Assembly (NCBI GenBank): GCA_040388605.1
Contig: JAZKBN010000062.1
Span: 1-64,000 of the forward strand
From: JAZKBN01 sp040388605
GTDB taxonomy: Bacteria > Bacteroidota > Bacteroidia > Cytophagales > Flexibacteraceae
Direction: 5' to 3'
DNA length: 64,000 bases
The position numbers and the translations under genes are program-made. This document shows positions 60,374 to 64,000 of this stretch, one piece after another. The first letter of the stretch is position 1. Each line of letters begins with the position of its first letter. A model generated the notes under the pieces. It was not told the DNA's origin. It ran no database searches and was given only the letters and a program-made list of their open reading frames with translations.

Positions 60374-61620
60374 TGGCGGGGAAAACAGAGATTCATGTAT
60401 ATGCGCATTGGCAGGGAATGGCTGAGCCCAGGCAAATTGGCGTGCTTACTGCTCAACAGGGGAAAGGAAAAAGAACTTTCAGTTTTGAATACGAGGAAAG
60501 TTGGATTCAATCAGCTGAGCAGGTATTGCTCGACCCGGATTTAACATGGTTTCCGGGTCCGCAGTTTCCGTCAGAAAAAGAGAATTTCGGTGTTTTCCTT
60601 GATTCTATGCCCGATACCTGGGGAAGAACTTTAATGAAAAGAAGAGCAGCCTTCAAAGCAAGGGATACAGGAAAGCCGGCGCAGAACTTTTACGAAACTG
60701 ATTATTTACTGGGTGTTCATGACAATGGCAGAATGGGTGCACTCAGGTTTAAGCTTGATAAAGGAGGGGCTTTCTTAGATGATGATCCTAATTGGTCAGC
60801 GCCACCGATCGCCAATATAAGGGAGCTGCAATATGCTGCTGAACAAATTGAAAATGATGATGATACATTGGAATCGCGGAAATGGCTTTCTGTACTTATT
60901 GCACCCGGTTCTTCACTGGGCGGCGCAAGGCCGAAAGCAAATATTCGTGATTCAGAAGGCAATTTATGGATTGCTAAGTTCCCTTCTAAAAACGATTCTA
61001 CCGACAAAGCAGCTTGGGAATACCTTGCCTACAGGTTGGCCGTAAATGCAGGTGTTCAAATGTCGGATAGCTATATAAGCAAAATTTCAGGCAGGTATCA
61101 TTCGTTCTTTACGCGGCGTTTCGACAGGCAAAACCATGAGCGAATTCATTTTGCTTCAGCAATGACAATGACGGGGAACGATGAATCTGTTACACGTACA
61201 AAAGTTCCAAGCTATTTAGATATAGCCGACTTTATTGAACAGCATGGTTCTAATGTAAACGAAGATCTTGAACAGCTTTGGCGCAGGATAGTGTTCAATA
61301 TAGCAGTATCAAATACCGACGACCATCTTCGGAATCATGGCTTTATACTCGGCCCCGAAGGCTGGAGACTTTCTCCCGCATATGATTTAAATCCGTCAAC
61401 AGATAAAAACGGCTTGGCTTTAAATATAGATACCGACAGCAATGAGCTTGATTTTGAGTTGGCTGAGTCGGTAGGTGAGTTCTTTCGCCTTAATAAACGA
61501 AAAATGACCCAGATATTAAATGAAGTAAAATCTGCCGTTTCCGGACACAGTACTATTGCAAATGAAATTGGTATCAGCCGGCAAGAGCAGGAAATAATGC
61601 AATCTGCGTTCCGAACTTAA
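60373..61620 (+). CDS. hipA: HipA-type serine/threonine kinase toxin
   Basis: 415 residues. HipA landmarks: N-terminal subdomain (FEYEESWIQS, LDSMPDTWGRTLMKRR), the Ser-containing loop SSLGGARPKANI (the autophosphorylated P-loop Ser in E. coli), WIAKFPSKND (ATP Lys), ARRF-like TRRFDRQ, catalytic SNTDDHLRNHGF and the magnesium Asp in SPAYDLNPS. All catalytic positions seem intact, so the toxin is likely active. In E. coli HipA phosphorylates glutamyl-tRNA synthetase and causes persistence; the target here is unknown. Confidence 0.93.
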   Translation: MAGKTEIHVYAHWQGMAEPRQIGVLTAQQGKGKRTFSFEYEESWIQSAEQVLLDPDLTWFPGPQFPSEKENFGVFLDSMPDTWGRTLMKRRAAFKARDTGKPAQNFYETDYLLGVHDNGRMGALRFKLDKGGAFLDDDPNWSAPPIANIRELQYAAEQIENDDDTLESRKWLSVLIAPGSSLGGARPKANIRDSEGNLWIAKFPSKNDSTDKAAWEYLAYRLAVNAGVQMSDSYISKISGRYHSFFTRRFDRQNHERIHFASAMTMTGNDESVTRTKVPSYLDIADFIEQHGSNVNEDLEQLWRRIVFNIAVSNTDDHLRNHGFILGPEGWRLSPAYDLNPSTDKNGLALNIDTDSNELDFELAESVGEFFRLNKRKMTQILNEVKSAVSGHSTIANEIGISRQEQEIMQSAFRT

Positions 61621-61651
61621 TTCACATCTTTCAATTACATAAAAATTAACC

Positions 61652-62020
61652 ATGTCCAACCGCCCCTTCCACTTCGAAATACCTGCCGAAAACCCGCAGG
61701 AGGTAATGAAATTCTACGAATCTGTTTTCGGCTGGCAGTTCAGCCAAATGGGTAATGAAGAATACTGGTTCGCCAAAACCGGCTCAGAAAAGGAGCCCGG
61801 TATCAACGGCGCTGTTATGAAAGCCGTTGAACCCGGGCAGCCTGCCATTAATACCATTCACGTTGATAACCTGGATGTTACCCTGAAGGCTGTTACAGCA
61901 TCAGGCGGAAAAATATGGAAACCAAAGTTCGCAGTTCCAACTGTAGGCTGGCTCGCATTCTTCTCTGACCCCGACGGGAATATGCACGGGGCTATGCAGA
62001 TGGATGCGGAGGCGAAATAA
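61652..62020 (+). CDS. VOC-superfamily (glyoxalase-like) protein
   Basis: 122 residues, one VOC fold: FHFEIPAENPQEVMKFYESV, FGWQFSQMGNEEYWFA, INTIHVDNLDVTLKAVTASG, GGKIWKPKFAVPTVGWLAFF, SDPDGNMHGAMQ. Typical of the 'lactoylglutathione lyase-like' group common in soil and water bacteria; substrate unknown. It is not a close copy of the VOC protein before hipBA. It is on the same strand as hipBA (31 bases after) but probably unrelated in function. Confidence 0.88.
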   Translation: MSNRPFHFEIPAENPQEVMKFYESVFGWQFSQMGNEEYWFAKTGSEKEPGINGAVMKAVEPGQPAINTIHVDNLDVTLKAVTASGGKIWKPKFAVPTVGWLAFFSDPDGNMHGAMQMDAEAK

Positions 62021-62032
62021 TGGAGTACTTTT

Positions 62033-62212
62033 ATGGAAAAACGAAATCCACATCTGACATATTTCGATGATCATTTGGATGTGCGTTATGGAAAACGCGG
62101 TACCCCGAAAAGAGAGGAGTATGAAATAGGTTTCGAGGAGTTTATGCGGAGCATTATTAAGGAACAGTCTGATAACCCGAATGAGTCCGGTACTATTCTG
62201 CCGACTGAATAA
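62033..62212 (+). CDS. Small protein like the N-terminal part of HigA-type antitoxins, without the DNA-binding domain
   Basis: 59 residues, start ATG at 62033, stop TAA at 62210. It contains YGKRGTPKREEYEIGFEEF, the lead-in motif found before the helix-turn-helix of HigA-type antitoxins in Bacteroidota (xxGKxGTxxRExxE). The helix-turn-helix itself is absent; the protein ends NESGTILPTE. It may be a remnant of a lost higBA locus or a short functional antitoxin. No toxin gene is adjacent; hipBA lies 410 bases upstream. Confidence 0.55.
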   Translation: MEKRNPHLTYFDDHLDVRYGKRGTPKREEYEIGFEEFMRSIIKEQSDNPNESGTILPTE

Positions 62213-62287
62213 AATTCCTAATAATATTTGTCCCGTCTTCCCGCCCCTGCAAGTCATACCCACGAACCTAAACCCCGTTCGTAGAAA

Positions 62288-62638
62288 ATGAAAGAGTTTA
62301 TATTAATCTTCCGCCTTTCACAAAGCCCAGATACTGTTGCCCCTGCCGAAATGCAGGATCGCATGAGCTCCTGGATGAGCTGGCTCGACAGCATTTCCTC
62401 AAAAGGTCAGCTTGCGCCCGGCGGCAACCATTTAAATCCTGAGAAAGCAAAAGTGGTTCGCAAAGGCAAAAAAACAACCGACGGACCATTTACCGAGCTT
62501 AAAGAGTTTATTGCCGGCTACATCATAGTAAATGTAAATTCCGTGGAGGAAGCCGTTGAAATTGCAGACCGCTGCCCCATACTCAACGGCGATAACAACA
62601 GCGTGGAAGTAAGGGAAGTGGCTGTATTGAACATGTAA
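62288..62638 (+). CDS. YCII-related (DGPF-domain) protein
   Basis: 116 residues with the DGPF signature (TTDGPFTELKEFIAGYIIV) and the typical N-terminal strand (KEFILIFRLSQS). YCII-like proteins have a ferredoxin-like fold; in sigma-factor neighbourhoods DGPF proteins accompany ECF41-type sigma factors, but none is present here. Function unknown. A terminator follows 20 bases after the stop. Confidence 0.88.
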   Translation: MKEFILIFRLSQSPDTVAPAEMQDRMSSWMSWLDSISSKGQLAPGGNHLNPEKAKVVRKGKKTTDGPFTELKEFIAGYIIVNVNSVEEAVEIADRCPILNGDNNSVEVREVAVLNM

Positions 62639-62658
62639 ACTGCTTGCTTTAAAGCATG

Positions 62659-62700
62659 GAAGGGACAAAACGAAATTCGCTTTGTCCCTTCTGCATTTTT
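62659..62700. terminator. Terminator between convergent genes
   Basis: GAAGGGACAAA (62659-62669) pairs perfectly with TTTGTCCCTTC (62681-62691) over an 11-base loop, followed by TGCATTTTT. The flanking genes converge here. Confidence 0.85.
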
Positions 62701-62738
62701 GGCCTGAAATAAGGCATTTTAAAATCTAAGCTTCCTGC

Positions 62739-64000
62739 TTATTCCACAACAAGACGTTTAACTGCCATACCGGTTTCAGTCCTGAATTTGGCTGTATACA
62801 CCCCGGAAGGGATTGTTAAGCTGAGCATGCAGGTTTTACCTGTCAATGTGCCGGAATAAACAGTTTTGCCCAAAATATCAGTCACCTGCACATCATGTAA
62901 TTCCTGGTTGCTGTAAACCGAGAATGCGCCGTTGTTCGGGTTGGGCTGAAGGCTTAATGTTGCTGATGAGCCTGCTTTTAATCCGGTTGCCTCTAAAGGC
63001 TGAACTAAAAGCGTAAGCGGGTAAACCTCGTTAGCCTGTAATGTGAAACTTAGGGTATCTGAAAGCCTTAAAGGCATTAAAGCACCTGTAATATTGTCAC
63101 GGATAAAGAGCCTGTAGCGGTTTGTAAGGTCACTGAGGTCTGTGGCCATCAGTTGTGCAATTTGCCCCCTGCTGCTTTTTAACTTCAAAGGAATAGAATC
63201 TACCTCTGACAGCTCGGCAGATGTTATGGCTTCGGCACTTCCGGGAGCCGGTTCATTCCAGATATTCAGTTCAGGATTTTTAAATTTATGTGCATCGTCT
63301 TCAGCGCTGAAAGCAACTGAGCTTCCCGGACGATCAACAATTACAGATTCGTCGTATAAGCCCGCAGCCTGCAATTTCAGCCTTGCCAGGCTAATTGCGG
63401 AATTGCGAAGCAGCGTTACCGGCAAGTCTGATTTAATTGCTTCGCGTGCGGTTAGTACCGGAGATGCTCCTGTTGCATGCACCATAAAGCCTTGGCCGGA
63501 TGCTATTAAATTGCTTCCGCCCAATGTGCCTACGCCGTTTACGTAGGTTGCATAACCGCTTTGCTTATGACGCCAAATGTATATGGCGCCTGCTATATTG
63601 GTTTTTGTCCATGATGCGCTGTTCCAGTCTATGGTAGCGGGGTAGGGGTTGGCCACAAAGTTCCATCCGTTGGTGCCGGTATTGCCTGCACAGGTACCGC
63701 TGCAATAGCTAACCGGCAGGTTTACATTCCCGGTTACGGGGCTTTGTGTCATCTCGGTTAGAGCTCCCTGCGCGAAGAAGGAATTGGCAAACCAAACCCG
63801 AACACCAAGGCCGGGATTTACAGCAAAGGTTGGCGCGAATGGTGTAGTCCAGCCCCCGTTGGCTGGTATGGTGTTATCGGAATTTTTGTAAGTCCATACT
63901 GAACTTTGAGTACCTGATGTGTTATAAAAAGTTGTTGGCACGTATGGGTTGGAATAGGTATTCCAAACGCTTACATTTTGATTTACAACAGGTGCCCCCA
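62739..64000 (-). CDS. Type IX-sorted surface protein, 5' end beyond the window
   Basis: The reading frame is open to the window edge (PVVNQNVSVWNTYSNPYVP), so the start lies outside. The visible part has a conserved module with VANPYPATIDW, matching AGNPYPSPIDW in the giant protein at 22518, then beta-rich sequence (PVTLLRNSAISLARLKLQAA, RLFIRDNITGALMPL) and a complete type A sorting tail (LSLQPNPNNGAFSVYS, DVQVTDILGKTVYSG, IPSGVYTAKFRTETG, KRLVVE). Exported to the surface; no enzymatic motif visible in this part. Confidence 0.85.
   Translation of the reverse strand, partial: GAPVVNQNVSVWNTYSNPYVPTTFYNTSGTQSSVWTYKNSDNTIPANGGWTTPFAPTFAVNPGLGVRVWFANSFFAQGALTEMTQSPVTGNVNLPVSYCSGTCAGNTGTNGWNFVANPYPATIDWNSASWTKTNIAGAIYIWRHKQSGYATYVNGVGTLGGSNLIASGQGFMVHATGASPVLTAREAIKSDLPVTLLRNSAISLARLKLQAAGLYDESVIVDRPGSSVAFSAEDDAHKFKNPELNIWNEPAPGSAEAITSAELSEVDSIPLKLKSSRGQIAQLMATDLSDLTNRYRLFIRDNITGALMPLRLSDTLSFTLQANEVYPLTLLVQPLEATGLKAGSSATLSLQPNPNNGAFSVYSNQELHDVQVTDILGKTVYSGTLTGKTCMLSLTIPSGVYTAKFRTETGMAVKRLVVE

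Noticed and set aside
59621..62020. Two VOC genes flanking hipBA as direct repeats marking an insertion
   Set aside because: The two proteins share only the general fold motifs and are not close copies; no matching target-site repeats were seen around hipBA.
1..64000. CRISPR arrays, tRNA, rRNA and insertion sequences
   Set aside because: No regularly spaced short direct repeats, no cloverleaf-like segments with CCA-adjacent arms, no 16S/23S-like stretches and no transposase motifs were found.

Overview
The window looks like part of a metagenome-assembled genome from the phylum Bacteroidota. The evidence is many exported proteins ending in type IX secretion signals (both the short type A tail and the 'gliding motility-associated' CHU_C type B tail), promoter -7 elements of the form TAnnTTTG, a 7TM-AraC hybrid regulator, an ECF sigma factor with a membrane-tethered partner, and weak or absent Shine-Dalgarno sequences. 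Three runs of exactly 10 N (4846, 27165, 44399) are scaffold gaps, each inside a secreted protein gene. No rRNA, tRNA, CRISPR array, transposase or prophage was seen.

Layout. 1-5 kb: AraC-type envelope sensor and a PA14/Ig-like surface protein. 5.4-7.7 kb: isocitrate dehydrogenase, a Nudix hydrolase and a small unknown. 7.8-19.7 kb: a long minus-strand operon. In transcription order it encodes a vWA-like lipoprotein, a small membrane protein, a tubulin/FtsZ-like GTPase, a 1126-residue protein with an actin/Hsp70-like ATPase domain, a membrane-anchored coiled-coil protein, a nuclease-fold plus trypsin-like lipoprotein, and two proteins ending in DUF805. A clear -7 element lies 39 bases before the first gene. 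20-22 kb: TPR-LuxR regulator. 22.5-33.4 kb: giant NHL/Ig surface protein, a PIDGG mini-protein and a second PA14/CHU_C protein. 33.4-43.7 kb: CvpA, a TIGR01777 epimerase, an ECF sigma factor with a probable dual-membrane anti-sigma factor, two envelope proteins, a response-regulator/Hpt pair and a MerR/B12-fold regulator. 43.7-48.1 kb: a patch of decaying type IX-sorted genes. 48.8-62.7 kb: housekeeping and stress genes (TetR-UbiB kinase pair, macrodomain, HtrA protease, aldehyde dehydrogenase, CvfB, omega-amidase, biotin synthase), then hipBA flanked by VOC proteins. The window ends inside another type IX-sorted protein.

The best candidate for an undescribed system is the 7.8-19.7 kb operon. 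A tubulin-like and an actin/Hsp70-like NTPase are adjacent (20 bases apart), and the latter overlaps the next gene by one base (TGATG). They sit with lipoproteins and membrane proteins that would place the machinery at the envelope. I do not recognise it as a named system. Three one-base deficits in homopolymers disrupt two of its downstream genes within about 460 bases; restoring them gives full-length proteins, so assembly error has to be excluded first.

Other notable points: an NHL beta-propeller inserted three separate times at the same place in an Ig-like domain (two proteins); a hipBA promoter held between the arms of a 20-bp perfect inverted repeat; and a probable sigma/anti-sigma pair whose anti-sigma protein appears to span both membranes.
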